A DNA stretch of 64,000 nt from Cycas panzhihuaensis (lineage: Eukaryota; Cycadophyta): contig CM041465.1 in assembly GCA_023213395.1 (NCBI GenBank), forward strand, positions 189,107,741 to 189,171,740, in the 5' to 3' direction. Positions 44,234 through 56,150 of this stretch are shown here, piece by piece; the first letter of the stretch is position 1, and the number at the start of each line of letters is the position of its first letter. The notes beneath the pieces were generated by a model. That model was given only the letters and a program-made list of their open reading frames with translations. It was not told the origin of the DNA and made no database searches. The position numbers and the translations under genes are program-made.

Positions 44234-46747
44234 TGAAACGCTCTCCACGGGGCAATGACCCAACGTCTAGCGGGAAGGGCATAAAAACAATATGCTAAGC
44301 AGGCTAGATAGCGAGGATCATACCGCAGACATCCGCTTGGCCGAGGCGGTACGGGACTGCAAGGTGCCTGGTTGCTTCCAGGTGGCCGTGCAAGACGAGA
44401 CCTTCCTACCCTTCGGATGGCTGGGAAAGGAAAAGGAACCTCACGCGTCGCGGCTTCTCAAGGCAATGAGAAGGCGACGAGGGGGGCAACCAACCAAATG
44501 TGTAAAAGGGTATGGAATAAGTGCGGCTAAGGGGTACAGGTAAATGGGTCCTCTACTACTATGTTATGCAATGTAATAAAGTAATACGAGAAAGCAAATG
44601 TGAAATAAACAGTTATTTTCCCTTTTTCTTTTATGTTCCTTTACCTATCAAAGTAAATGCAAAGAGACATAAGAGCATAAAGAAAATACGAAAGATACGT
44701 GGAAAATACACGGATACTGGCCCAAGCGGAAACACGTGTTCCCCTCCTCGGTTCGCTCCTTCCCTCGTCCTATGCATGCAACGTCGATCGAAGACAACGA
44801 AGGGGGTTCACTTACCTCCCCGAGAGCATGCAAGGACTAAATAAACTGAAAGAACGGAAAGTAAAGCTCAAAACAAGAAGGGGGAAGAATACTGTGCGAG
44901 AGCCGACCGGCAACGGGTTGATCTTGCGCACCACTCCCTCTTAAGCGACCCTGCGCACAAACAGAAAGAACGCTCTCCTCTCGAGAGAGAGGCTACGAAG
45001 CACAACAAGATATGTATGTATATACTGAAAATGAAATCAACTAAGCTAGGAAAATGTAGTTAAGCACCAACATATAACGAAAATGAAACAAAGTCGCGAT
45101 TAATGCAGATCGTCAGACACCATAAAACGCACTAAATGGGATTGAGTATAGCCTCGGGATGGCTAACTCACCCACGAGAGGTCTCCACAGGGTATAGGGG
45201 AAACAGTGCTAGCATGCAACAAGATGATTCATGTAGTAACAAATTTCCTATACCAAGAGGGAAACTCAACCCAACTCTCCAAGGCTTCCCTAGCTCCGTT
45301 TCCTAAGAAAGCGTGGGTGCTAAAAGGAGAGAGAATAAGGGACAGAACCCTTGGGGAGAAGGATGGCAATGGGGGATGGAACCCCGCCTATCTCCCTCAA
45401 ATCCTCGTGAAAACCCTTTATGCCGGCTAGCTTAGAAAATGGCGAAAGAGGAAGCTAAGAGGAAGAGGATGGGTTTCAAGGAAATACAAGAAAATGTGCC
45501 TATCCTAGGGCAGCACTCTAGTAAGCCACAACTACTAAGATTACTTGCATCAAACGGCCAAGAGAAACTCAAAGAAAGTGCATGCAAAAGGGAGGAAAGA
45601 ATTTGCAAGCAAAACAATGGAAAAAACAAGCAAAAAGCACCAACAAGAGACAAAAAATACCTTGAATAGAGAAGAATAAGTGTATGTAGGTACTTGGCCA
45701 CTTGGAGCAGCAGCCCAAGCAATGTCTAAGAGGTGGTGTTGAATGTCCTTTGCAAGAGAGTAGAGAGTAGAGCTTCATGCAAGTTGAGAGCTTGAAAATG
45801 GGTCTTTGAAATGGTCTTTTTGGTGAAGAAATCCTCTTGAAGCTTTGGGTATTTGTGGAGAAGAGTGGTGCTTGCAATGGAGCTCCGTAGGGGGCAGCAA
45901 TGGCCCTGTAACTCCAGCTGGTAGCAGCCCACTCCACCTCTATCCCACTGCTGTAGAAGAAGTTCTCTTGTTTACTGTTTCTTTGCCTTGTCTCTTTGTG
46001 GAGAAGTTGCTCTAGAAAACTTGAAAAGTGAAGTGAAGAATGAAGCAAATGAGTAAGAAAAAGGCTTTTATGCCTTGGGCATAGCAAGTGAACATTGGGG
46101 GCCTCGGGGCGCCTCCAACCGTACGGAGCCACGCGGTAGTTCCGCGAAAAAATGCGGCCACTGTCGCGTGGTTTCTCTTTTTTAAATTTTAAACAGCATC
46201 GCGTGGCAAACTGTGGTACCGCAAGAACTCCATGCATCGCCTAGTTTACCGCGGTACCAACCCAAAATTCAAAAAAGAGAAAAATACGACTGGAAAATCA
46301 GGTTTTTGGTAAGGTCAAAAAGCTAGGCATGAAATACATTAATTAGGAGAAGGTCTAGGCCATGGGCAAGTACTCATAATGGTGCAAAGAGCCCTAACTA
46401 AGGGTTAAACCGGGCTTAGGAAGGATTTGCAACATAAGTGGCATGTGGTAACAAGAATAAACAAGCTGGCAAAAGCATCCCGAAAGACCATGGAGACATC
46501 GTGAGTGGTTGTACGCCATACGGTGTCGATTCACGATGAATGCCCCACCGTGAGTCGTCATAGTCGAGGGGTGCCGTTAGGGCACATGCATTATGGACAG
46601 CAAATAAACGAATGCGGTGTAGGCAGGCATATGTCAATCAAACTATTCTAAATTACCTTAGCAATCATAAGTAAGAAAAGTAAGCACATATACCTGAACA
46701 AACCTGTGTCGATGTGTCTCGAGTCCATTCCCAATAGCCGGGAAACA
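44234..46747 (-). mobile_element. Element E: solo LTR of a Tat-like family (2,514 bp)
   Basis: The minus strand begins TGTTTCCCGGCTATTGGG, matching the LTR start of C and L, and ends GAGCGTTTCA. Flanked by a perfect GAAAC duplication (44229-44233 and 46748-46752). No internal region exists, so it is a solo LTR left by recombination between two LTRs. GC-rich blocks match C's LTR only in part (for example near 44400-44470), so it is a sister family. Open frames in it (such as 45569-46237 on the minus strand) are not recognised as genes. Confidence 0.85.
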
Positions 46748-46752
46748 GAAAC

Positions 46753-47642
46753 ATTGTAATAAAGTAAGGAAAACCTTGGATCAGAAGCAACATTCATTAC
46801 CTCTACTAAATCTAACATATTTTTTCTATTTGTATACATAGCATAAAGCATCATATAAAGTAGCAATAACAACAAAGCAAGCATGAAAAATAAGCAAGCA
46901 CATTTGGGAACTTTCTATTTCAGTTTTTAGTTATTTCAAAATAACTTACATTATTCCTAAAAGGAATCTCACTTGTACAATCTATACTACCAGTTCTTGA
47001 CTTGTGTGTATACTTTCCTTGGTTGAAATAGACCATGGTTGGCTGAAGTCTAGGCCCTAAGGGAGGTGTGAGTTTCATACTGGGCCTGGTCTTAACCAGA
47101 ATAGTGGTGGAGGGACAAGTTAGACATACTTACGACCTCCAATCAGGGATAATCCTAATAACCACCTAGGAAAACTAAAAACCTTAATAAAATATTAAAA
47201 TTAACCTAGTCTGATATCCATCATAACTATGGGATACATAGTACTATTTGACTCTTCAGAGGAGGTATATAGTTATTCACTAGTAAACTAGGTGAGGACT
47301 ATGAGTACCTGGGCTCCACTGTGACTTGGATTTTATCACCAAGCACAGGTGCGGGTCTCGTGAATGAAGGCCCTAATCATATACTAGAAACCTTAGGCAT
47401 CAAAACCTCACCTACATTTGGACATAAGTTAGAGGTTAGTGGCATGCCACATCACCACTCTTTGCCAGCTCTACATTAGGCCTCATTCTTGCATCATTGC
47501 TTATACTCATTTTTTATAGTTGTTAAAAATACTTGCTTCTTATCATAGTATTCATTTTTACATCTCTGTTATGCCAGGTATATTAGTCACACGTGTCAGT
47601 GGCACATACTTCTATCATCTCTTCAACTTCTTCATCATCACC
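46753..47642 (+). other. Leader of element D, continued
   Basis: Non-coding sequence between E and gag of D. No gene, RNA or repeat recognised. Confidence 0.5.
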
Positions 47643-48744
47643 ATGTCATCTTAATTCAAGCAGAATGTTAACTACATATTGAAAGGCAAAGAAAATTATG
47701 ATCTATGGTACACTAGAGTTAAAAATGTTGCAAAGTATGAAGGCCTTTAGAGAGCCTGCTTGCAGCCTAAACCCATCATACCAATAATAGCTACAACACC
47801 TACTTCTAGTGGATCCACCCTAACAACTCCTATAGATGTTGTAGTCAAACTACAATGAGAGATAAATGATGAAAAGATTTATGCAGGAATTTTGTTGGTC
47901 ACTAATCACACCTTCCACAACTTGATTAATGAAGAGCAACATGATATAGCTTGGAAGGTTCTTGAAGTTCTTAAGAAGAACTTTGATACCAAGTCAGATT
48001 TAGAATTTGTTCATCTTGTTTTGAAAATGAACAAATTAAAAATGTAAAAGGGACAAGCTCATGAGACAATAAATCTCCTTTGACTAATCAAATAGGAAAT
48101 TGATAAAGATTTTAAGACCTAATGTATCGCTTGGGCATTCTTGATCCAATCATGTTTACATGTCCTCAATTATAAAAACTTGTTTAGAAGTATTCAATCT
48201 AGTGGAACATTGAAGATACACAACTTCAAAGCACTTATCAAGAAGTTCATAAAATTTGATAAGACCTTTGATACCAACTTTGTAGCCTCTGACTCTCTTC
48301 GAGATACAACCTTTGAGGTGGAAGAAGAAGTTTGCTACACAAAAAATCAAGGTCCCTCTCATAGCAAAGGAAATAACTGAGTAAGAGGAAGAGGAAAAAA
48401 CATGGAAAATCATCCACAAGGTCGATCAAACCCTTAGTCACAGCCTCAATAGTCTCAAGGCCAAGGGCCACCTCAACAAAAAGTAAAACAATCAAGCCAA
48501 TCTAGTACCTCTTCAAGGATTGGTAATCAAACTATTATGTGTGATCGGTATAACCATAAAGGACACTTAGTAAAAGACTGCAAAACTGTCACTTATAAGT
48601 TTGCTAAGTTCCAACCAAAATATGGAGCTCATAATGTTGAAGAAACTTGTGAAAAATCCTTTAGTGGTGCAGGTTTTGTATAAGCACACTTTCAAAGAAT
48701 TGAGGGATCTTCAACATCAAATGCCATTAACGATCACTTGTGAA
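47643..48744 (+). pseudogene. Gag of copia element D
   Basis: Starts ATG 47643. The copia gag signature NYDLWYTRVKNVAKYEGL (near 47695) is followed by helices and a basic C terminus. The zinc knuckle CDRYNHKGHLVKDC (near 48541) has one Cys changed to Tyr. Stops are frequent, often at Gln codons. It breaks off near 48745 at the junction with F, before the protease. Confidence 0.75.
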
Positions 48745-50000
48745 GCTTGATGTGGATATATCACTTATGTGGTGTAACTTTAGCTCCAAGGTATTTTTTT
48801 AGGTAGGACACATGGAAAACATTATGGATATTAGTATTTGGGGGGAGTTCAAGGGCATAAGCAACTTCACCAATTTTGTGCAGGATCTTATAAAGGCCAT
48901 AGTAGTGGGGGCTTAGTTTATGCCCTTGATGTGACTTAAGAGATTATTACTTACAAGGTTGAAGGTGAAGGTATAGTAAATCTCCAATATCAAAGGATCG
49001 ATCAGATCAGTGGTGGTCTACGAGTTACTTCATTCGATTTCGGGCAATGGCTAAATTTTGTCGAAGAGCATGCAAGATTTGATCCATTTCTTAAAGCTTT
49101 TGTTGCATAGAAGTTGTTCGAAAGTTTGTGGCTAGGGTATGGTGGGAAGGTAGGTGGTAGCTATAAAGAGACAAGAAGGGGGACATACTAATGGCATAAT
49201 GATGGGAAGAGTTATACCAATACTCAATAGAGAAAGCCATGAGATCCACTTAGCTTGGTATTCTAAAGCAAAAAAATATAGATAAGTTTCTAAAGTTTTA
49301 TTTAGAATCTCAAATTGGCCATCTGTTTGTGGATGATAAGAAGAACTCATGTTAAATGAAGTTCCAATAGATTTAAAGAGTTCTTGCCAAAAGGAGCTAG
49401 TAAACTTAGGGTCTCGATTGCAAATGATAGATGATGGGAAGCCATAGAGGTGAAATATGAATTGGACATATAAGTCAGCAAGACGAGAGGATGAATATAA
49501 GGTGTGCACTGGGAGAATTTCTGAGTACTTGGTTAATCAATCAATGAATACCCAAATGGAGTTGAACATGACAGATGGAGGTAGGCCCGTGATTAAGTCC
49601 ATGGCAATATCTTACCACCTGCCTTGAGGAATATTTAATGGTTGGAGAAGGTTAGGGAGAGGTTTGGTCTCTACTTTATTTCACTGATAGGTGTCACATT
49701 CTAATACAAAGGTGAATATGGTGGTCTTCATATAGGGCCAAAAGAAATTTAAATGAATCCATTGATAAGTCTCATCAAAGCCAAAGTGGCTACCAAGGGG
49801 GGATGAGTGGTATTTTGTTATGATTTTAGGGATGAATGAGGAGGAGGGATGGACAAACATACGATTGTGGTAGAGGAGGTAATTGTTAAAGGTTGACTAA
49901 CCTTTATGGGTGAGAACTTTTTTTCTCTAATTAGGATAGTATAGTTGGGCTTGGTTTTCAACGCATAGTTCATCAAGCCAAAGTGGTTAGGGATTGTTGA
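48745..50000 (-). pseudogene. Integrase of element F, C terminus cut
   Basis: The core is readable at 49132-49509: FHLYGFPSSIICNRDPKF (second Asp region) and SSYHPQTDGQFEILNKTLE (Glu region). To its left is the end of the integrase, VFHVSYLKKYLGAKVTP (near 48790), which in chromoviruses precedes the chromodomain. The sequence stops there. The zinc domain lies near 49700, with stops. The enzyme joins cDNA to the target. Confidence 0.75.
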
Positions 50001-51245
50001 TGGCATGGAGGCTTGGGTTAGGAACATTATCATTAGGGTGAAGACGTAAAAGGGCATCTGCCACTATATTGTCTTTGCCTTTTTTATATGCTATGGAGAA
50101 GTCAAAGACTTATAATTGGTGAACCCACTTAGCTTGTTCTTCAGACAAGAATGGTTGAGTCAATAAATTATGGAGGCTACGATGATCCATGAGAATAGTG
50201 AACTTAGAGCCTAAGAGATATTGCCACCATTTATTAATAGCATGAAGAATAACCTTTATCTCTTTCTAATATGTAGAGAGACGAAGCTCATGATCTTTTA
50301 AATTTTGGCTTTTAAATGTAATAGGATGAGAGTCTTGTATTAGGGTTATGCCTAAACCAAACCCTGAAGCATCGCATTCAAGTTGGAAGGGTTGGTTCAA
50401 AATCAGGAGTGATGAGGGTTGGAGTGGAGGTCATTATGACCTTGAGGTGAGAAAATGCAGCATCCACTTCTGAATACCATTAGAAAGCCTCTTTGCAAAG
50501 GAGGTTGGTTAATGGGGCAGCAAGAACAACATAATTACGCACAAAGCATCGATGAAAACTAGTGAGCCCAAGGAATTCTCATAGTTGGGTAAGAGTAGCA
50601 GGTGTTGGCCATGTTGTGATGATCGATATTTTATCAAGGTCTACGTGTACCCCTTTTGATGATATCATGTGACCCAAATAATTAAGTTCTAATTGTCTAA
50701 ACTCACACTTAGATAGTTTTACATATAGTTGGTGGTTTTGTAATATTTGGAGAATAATTTCTAGGTGTTGGATATGGTGATCGAGGTAAGCACTATAAAT
50801 AAGAATGTCATCGAAGAAAACTATGATAAACTTTCAAAGGTAGGGACCAAAGATTTTATTCATGAGAGCTTGGAAGGTTGGCAGGGTATTGCAAAGGCCA
50901 AAGGGCATTGTACAGAACTCAAAATGGCCATGATGTGTGTAAAATGCTATCTTGTGGCAATCTTGTGGGGTAATTAGGATTTGGTAGTACCAAGATCAGA
51001 GGTCTAACTTAGAAAAAATAGTTGCACCATGGATTTCGTCCAGCATGTCATCTATGCAAGGGGTGGGAAACTTATTTTTAATGGTAATCTTATTTAATTC
51101 CCTATAGTCAATGCAAAGTTGAAAGGAGCCATCCTTCTTCCTAACTAAGACAATTAGGGATGCATAACGGCTTTTACTTGGTTGGATTATGCCCATGTTA
51201 AGGATCTCATTTGTGAGTTTCTTAATTTCATTCTTTTAGAAGTAT
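50001..51245 (-). pseudogene. Reverse transcriptase and RNase H of element F
   Basis: The RT N-terminal part is open at 50996-51196: LIVLVRKKDGSFQLCIDYR and ELNKITIKNKFPTPCIDDML. A catalytic box FFDDIL (near 50800) keeps both Asp. The connection LGHMISSKGV (near 50660) and an RNase H remnant (near 50050-50400) follow, with stops and at least one frameshift relative to the integrase. Confidence 0.78.
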
Positions 51246-53073
51246 GAGTTATGGTAAGGTCAAAGATTGATAGGGTCATGGTTAGATTGGAGGTCAATTG
51301 TATGATAGAAACCACGGTCGGGAGGGGTAGTGGTAGGCAGAGTTACAAAGACTTGTTCATATTGGGTAATGACATCCTAAATGTGTGGATGAATTTGTGG
51401 TATGATTTGAATATTATTGAGATAGACTATATACCCCATGTGAGATTGAAGATGGTGTTTCATACGTCCAAGAGAAACCACTTGGTTAGTAGGGGATTGC
51501 ACTCCATAAATTTTATGATTTCAACCCATGTGGTCTTTAAGGCAATGAATGGATTTTTAGGTGAGTTGTTCGTGCTATAGGTCCCTAGTGTTTGCAACCA
51601 TTAAATCCCCAAGATAGCATCATATCCTCCTATTAACAAGGCATAGAAATCTGACACTAAAAGGAATGAGCTAATTTAGACTTAGAGGTTTTTAATAACA
51701 CACACAATGGAGTTTCTAGTACCCTAGTAGAGAATATGTGAAGCTAGTTTTTGGGACAATCTGTAGGTTGAGTTATTTGGTTATCAAAATATCAATGAAG
51801 TTAAGTAACACACCACCATCGATCAAGATAGATATTGGAGTCTTACAGAGGATGCCTCTAACTCATAGGGGTTTAGGGTAGGAGGAGGTGGTGACAGCAT
51901 ATATGGATACTTCAGGGTGGGGGTCTGGCATAGGTTCATCATGGGTTTCATCATCAGCCTCATGGTCAGAGCTAGAGTCAGAGGGATCATCAGGGGAGAG
52001 GGATGGGTCACCATACACTGTGCTTTGTAAAAATGACCATGCCTGGAAGTCCACTTTTCTACACACTCCATATAAAGGCTAGCCTCTAGTAAGTGTTATG
52101 CTTTAACTTGGGAAATTTGGACTCTTTTGGTGGATGTGTCATCATTCTAGTGATCAATAGATGGGTGGGTGGAATCATCCTATCATGGTCAAGGACGTGT
52201 GAAGTTAGCTTGAGGATGAGAGGCATCATCAAATAAAGGTCGAGGTCGCTAAAAGTCTAATTGTTGAGTGCATGAGGACCAAGAGTTATCCCGATGAAAA
52301 GTTGAGGGTCTATCTGCTGCAAACTCAGCTTCTACTGTATGGGCCTACTTGAAAGCTTCCTTAAGGGAGTAGATTGCCATTGTCTTTAATCTCATCTGAA
52401 TATGATCTTGGAGTCCCGCCACATAAATATCAATCACAGTTTGTTTGTCTAAGTTTTGGCTTTATGGCACATGATTATATAAAGCTTGAAATCCATCCAT
52501 GTAAGCTTCTATGGTTGAGGTTTGCTTAAGTTGAGTGAGTTGTGTGAAGAAAGATTGACTCTATGTATCTTCATATTGTTCAAAGAAACAGCTAGTGAAG
52601 TGGGACCATGTTTGGTGAGAGGGATACTCTCACTTCCACCAGTTAAACCAATGGTAAGCTCGACCATCTAAGTGAATGGAAGTGTATAAGAGTTGGTCCT
52701 CTTTTAATATCAAGTGAAGAGTGAAGTAGGATTCTAACTTATTAATCCAACTTCGAGTACACTCTCTATTCGCATATGGATCAAAGGTAGGAATGTCGAT
52801 TTTATGATGGAAAAAATGTTGTCTTAGTGGAGAACCTCTTATAAGTACATTGCTTCCTTGAGAAGGGGGAGGTCAGTTGCCTATTAAGTTATAAGCTCCT
52901 GTGCTTTGGAGTTGAGGTGGTAATAACTACTGAAGCTAACTAAGAATCTCTCACCTAGCGACATCTAGGTCAGATTTGGTAAGCATGCCATTGAGTCTAT
53001 CGTTAACTTCTATTTTGAAGTTAGACAAGTCATTAGTTAACTCAGAAATTTTCCCTGGTTAAGTTTTTTCCAT
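51246..53073 (-). pseudogene. Gag and protease region of element F
   Basis: Gag starts near 53071-53073 (MEKT, then a stop) with a helical N terminus, KIDIPTFDPYANRECTRSW (near 52790), HLDGRAYHWFNWWK (near 52660) and a decayed zinc knuckle around ECVEKWTSRHGHFYKAQC (near 52065). An acidic, Pro-rich stretch follows (51860-52000). The protease between 51250 and 51850 is too decayed for a firm motif. Open plus-strand stretches (for example 51251-51580) are antisense. Confidence 0.65.
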
Positions 53074-54350
53074 TGGGGCTAAAGAAAGGGATTAAAGAAG
53101 CGGGAACAAGTAGAGAGAAGGGAAATAAACGAAGTGGGACAGAGCAAGAAAGAATGGGATATAAGAATAGGGAGTTGTTATAGGGGAAGGAAGGGGCAAA
53201 TAAGGGGATGTGAGGTGTCTATAGCCTGTTGACCCCAAATTACATAAGCAAGATATTTGGCCCACTAGAACGAGCATAAAAAACTCATCAAAATGGGGTG
53301 TATGAGTTTTAAGGTGAATTTGAAATGGTGGGGCCTACTAGTAGCTTGGGTGGAAAAAAGAGTGAAAATTGGGGGCATAAACTAACCTAGTATAAAATGA
53401 CCCTTACAATATGCTAATGAATTTAAGGTATATAAGTTGGAAGGGTAATTTTTTTTTTTCTTTTTTTATACTGTAGAATGACCCTTTTCTTTTCTTTTTT
53501 TTCTTTTTTCTTTTTTTATTTTTTATTTTTTTTTTGGTCTTGGAAGCTTGATTGTTTTGATGAGTTTTGAATTCAGGTAGTAAGTGGCTTATGATCTTAA
53601 TTAAGAATTGGGTAGGGGAAGTAGGGTGGAAATGTTCAGATGTGTCCTACCCACTGAAAGATGAGGTGCTCTTGGTCTTATAGGCCTACCAATAAACTTC
53701 TAATGCAGAAGTTTGGGGTAGGTAACTTCGTGGCACTAACCACTTACAACTACACTACAAAACTTCAACGGTCGATAGTTTACCTATACTAGGGAGGGTT
53801 TGGGATTCTGAAGTGGGTCTTCCTATATACCTAAAGGTACATGGAGGTACACTTCCGTAACGAGTTTCTGTTTAGGGCTTGGTTTAGGAGTGTTCTCTCC
53901 AATCCTTCATGCAAGAGGCAAAAAGACCATGATCTACTTAGCCAGAATGACAGATCCCTATGATATTTAAAGACCCTCATCACAGGGTCTCTACCTAACT
54001 ACTTTGGTAGCCGCCCAACAGTGTTATCTACCTGGGAAGGAGAGGTGGGAGGGGAAAGAAAGGGTAGTCGCCCATCGGTGTTATCTAACATTGGAATATA
54101 ACTGAATGTAGAAAAAGAAAATTAAAAATTGAATTGAAAGTAGAAGAAATAAATTGCTTGCATTCCCTAAAGGAAGAAATTCCCCTTTACTTCACAACCT
54201 CTGCTCTGTCCTGCTACCGTTCCTTAATCTCCTTGGAGAGAGTACTAAGTTAAGGTCTTTCCTTAATCTCTACCTAGGTAGAGAGAGTACTCAATCATAC
54301 AGGAAAAAAAAATTTACTTTCTTGGGCAGCTTCCCACGATCACGAATGTA
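53074..54350 (-). other. Leader of element F with T-rich tract
   Basis: No gene recognised. Contains a T-rich low-complexity stretch at about 53450-53536 and two imperfect repeat pairs: GTAGCCGCCCAACAGTGTTA (near 54009) with GTAGTCGCCCATCGGTGTTA (near 54065), and CCTTAATCTC blocks with GAGAGAGTACT near 54220-54295. It may contain another small, unrecognised insertion. Confidence 0.45.
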
Positions 54351-54362
54351 GCTCTAATAACA
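54351..54362 (-). other. Primer binding site of element F
   Basis: On the minus strand TGTTATTAGAGC, two changes from TGGTATCAGAGC, just after the LTR. Confidence 0.7.
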
Positions 54363-54364
54363 CT

Positions 54365-54670
54365 TGGACTATTCCTTCTCAAAAATCTAGACTTATAACT
54401 ACAAAAATTAACAGAAAATAAAGCTGAAATAATATAAGTACGCAAGCAGATCATAGAAAGTGAATCACCAAAATGAGTATCAAAGTACTTTCTCTTTTAA
54501 GATACCATACTCAATGACATTACAAGTGATTTAACCCTTTAAATACATAAGTAAGGGTCGTCATCCTTATGATTCTGTTGGTGGGCCTAGTAGCCTTATA
54601 TCTTATTGGATGACTTAGAAGTCCATATACACATCTTAATAAACACCTTAATCTTTGTTGGTGGCTCCCA
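54365..54670 (-). repeat. 5' LTR of element F (about 306 bp)
   Basis: Starts TGGACTATTCC and ends CTCCCA on the plus strand. Boundaries are inferred from the primer site and the resumption of D at about 54671, with no second copy to compare. Confidence 0.5.
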
Positions 54671-56150
54671 CTTGCTAATGCTAAGGAAAGGTGGGGTTAT
54701 GTTACATTGACCCATTCAATGTTGTCACCAGAAGCTCTTTTCCATGCTCGTATGGGCCATGTTCACATTGATAGACTTAGAGATCTTTCTAACTCTCTTA
54801 TAGATCTTCTAAAGTTCTCCTCTAAGCCCTTTAAATGTGAAGCTTGTATCATTGCCAAATCTCTCGATGACCCTTTCCCAAAAGTTAGTGAAAATCGAGC
54901 CATCCATTACAATTGGTACACTCTGATCTATGTGGATCAATTCCCATTCCTTCACTGAATGGTAAATTATATTATATCTCTTTCATTGATGATTTCATTA
55001 GAAAAGTATGGGTAGCTTTTCTACACAAGAAAGATGAAGCCTTCCGTATATTCAAAGAATTCAAAACCCTCACTAAAAAAGAGTTAGGTTATCAACTTAA
55101 GTGTCTTTGAACTGATTATAGTGGTGAATATACCTCACATGAGTTTGAAAGCTACCTTTGAGAAAATGGCATCAAGCATCAAACAACAGTAGTAGGTACC
55201 CCATAACAAAATGGAGTTGCTGAGTGCATGAATAGGACAATCAGGAACATAGCTTGTGCTACATTAGTATACAAAAATGTACCCACCTACTTATGGGCTG
55301 AAGCTATTTAGACAGTTGTTTATTATATCAATGTTGTTATCCCATGAAAGGAAGGACAAGCACTTAATGAAAAGTGGTCAGTACAAGCCCCCATTATTCT
55401 CTACTTTAAAATTTTTGTCTTTACATGTTATGCCCACATTCTAGATGCAGATTAAAATAAACTCCAACCAATGGCACTTAAAGGTATATTTGTTGGATAC
55501 CCTATGGATAAGAAATGGTATAAGGTCTTTATACCTTCACAATGAAAAATCATTATTACCAAAGATGTCATTTTTGTAGAGATAGAGGATCAGTTACTTA
55601 AACTAGACTCCAAAGTACCCTGACATTGCTATAATCATGTTATCAAGTATGATATTCAGATTCTAAAATTTGGGGGGGGGGGGGGGACAGATATAAATTA
55701 CTCCAAATATTGGAAGCTGACAATAGAGCCTTCTAGGATATAAGTTGTGACTTTGAATCGATGAATGCACATCCAATGCCATCCTTTGAAGATAACGGAG
55801 TTAACATAGGCAAATCTATTATAGAAGAACCATCCTCTCCACCTCTAGTCGACAAAGGCAAAATAGTGGTAGAAGGACCATCTTCCTCAGGTGCATCAAC
55901 ATCCTCCTCATAAAATAATCATTTTAATGAACAAGATGAGAACCAATAAGTTAAGGAAATAAGGACTTCATTCCCAACTCGAGGATCTCAAGAAACCTGC
56001 CAGCTCAATAAGGACATATTACTAGATGAGGTGGGCAAAACTGGCTCTCAAAGTTCCCATAGAGTAAGGATGCAGGAATTATTATATACTGAGCTTGAAC
56101 TGGTAGAACTACACCTTACTCTTAATGAAGAGCCTTAACATACTAAGAAG
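54671..56150 (+). pseudogene. Integrase of copia element D
   Basis: Pre-integrase domain LFHARMGHVHIDRL (near 54737) with FKCEACIIAK (near 54830) gives the H-H-C-C zinc site. A one-base frameshift near 54910 separates it from the core: VHSDLCG (near 54916), TDYSGEY (near 55113) and QNGVAECMNR (near 55209), so the D-D-E residues are present. The variable tail contains a run of fifteen G at 55672-55686, an unstable tract that probably adds a further frameshift. The protease that should precede it is missing. Confidence 0.8.

Larger units (their letters stand above)
48745..54670 (-). mobile_element. Element F: 3'-truncated Ty3/gypsy, chromovirus-like
   Basis: Minus-strand order from the right: LTR (54365-54670), Met primer site, leader, gag, RT, RNase H, integrase, then an abrupt end near 48745. 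The integrase and RT resemble plant chromoviruses (Tekay/Reina-type). The chromodomain, 3' LTR and polypurine tract are missing. The D sequence to the left and right does not join directly: D's protease (several hundred bp) is gone, so a deletion accompanied or followed the insertion. Confidence 0.7.

Noticed and set aside
45569-46237. 222-codon open frame on the minus strand
   Set aside because: Lies wholly inside solo LTR E, starts and ends without recognised motifs, and has the composition of LTR sequence. Treated as chance.
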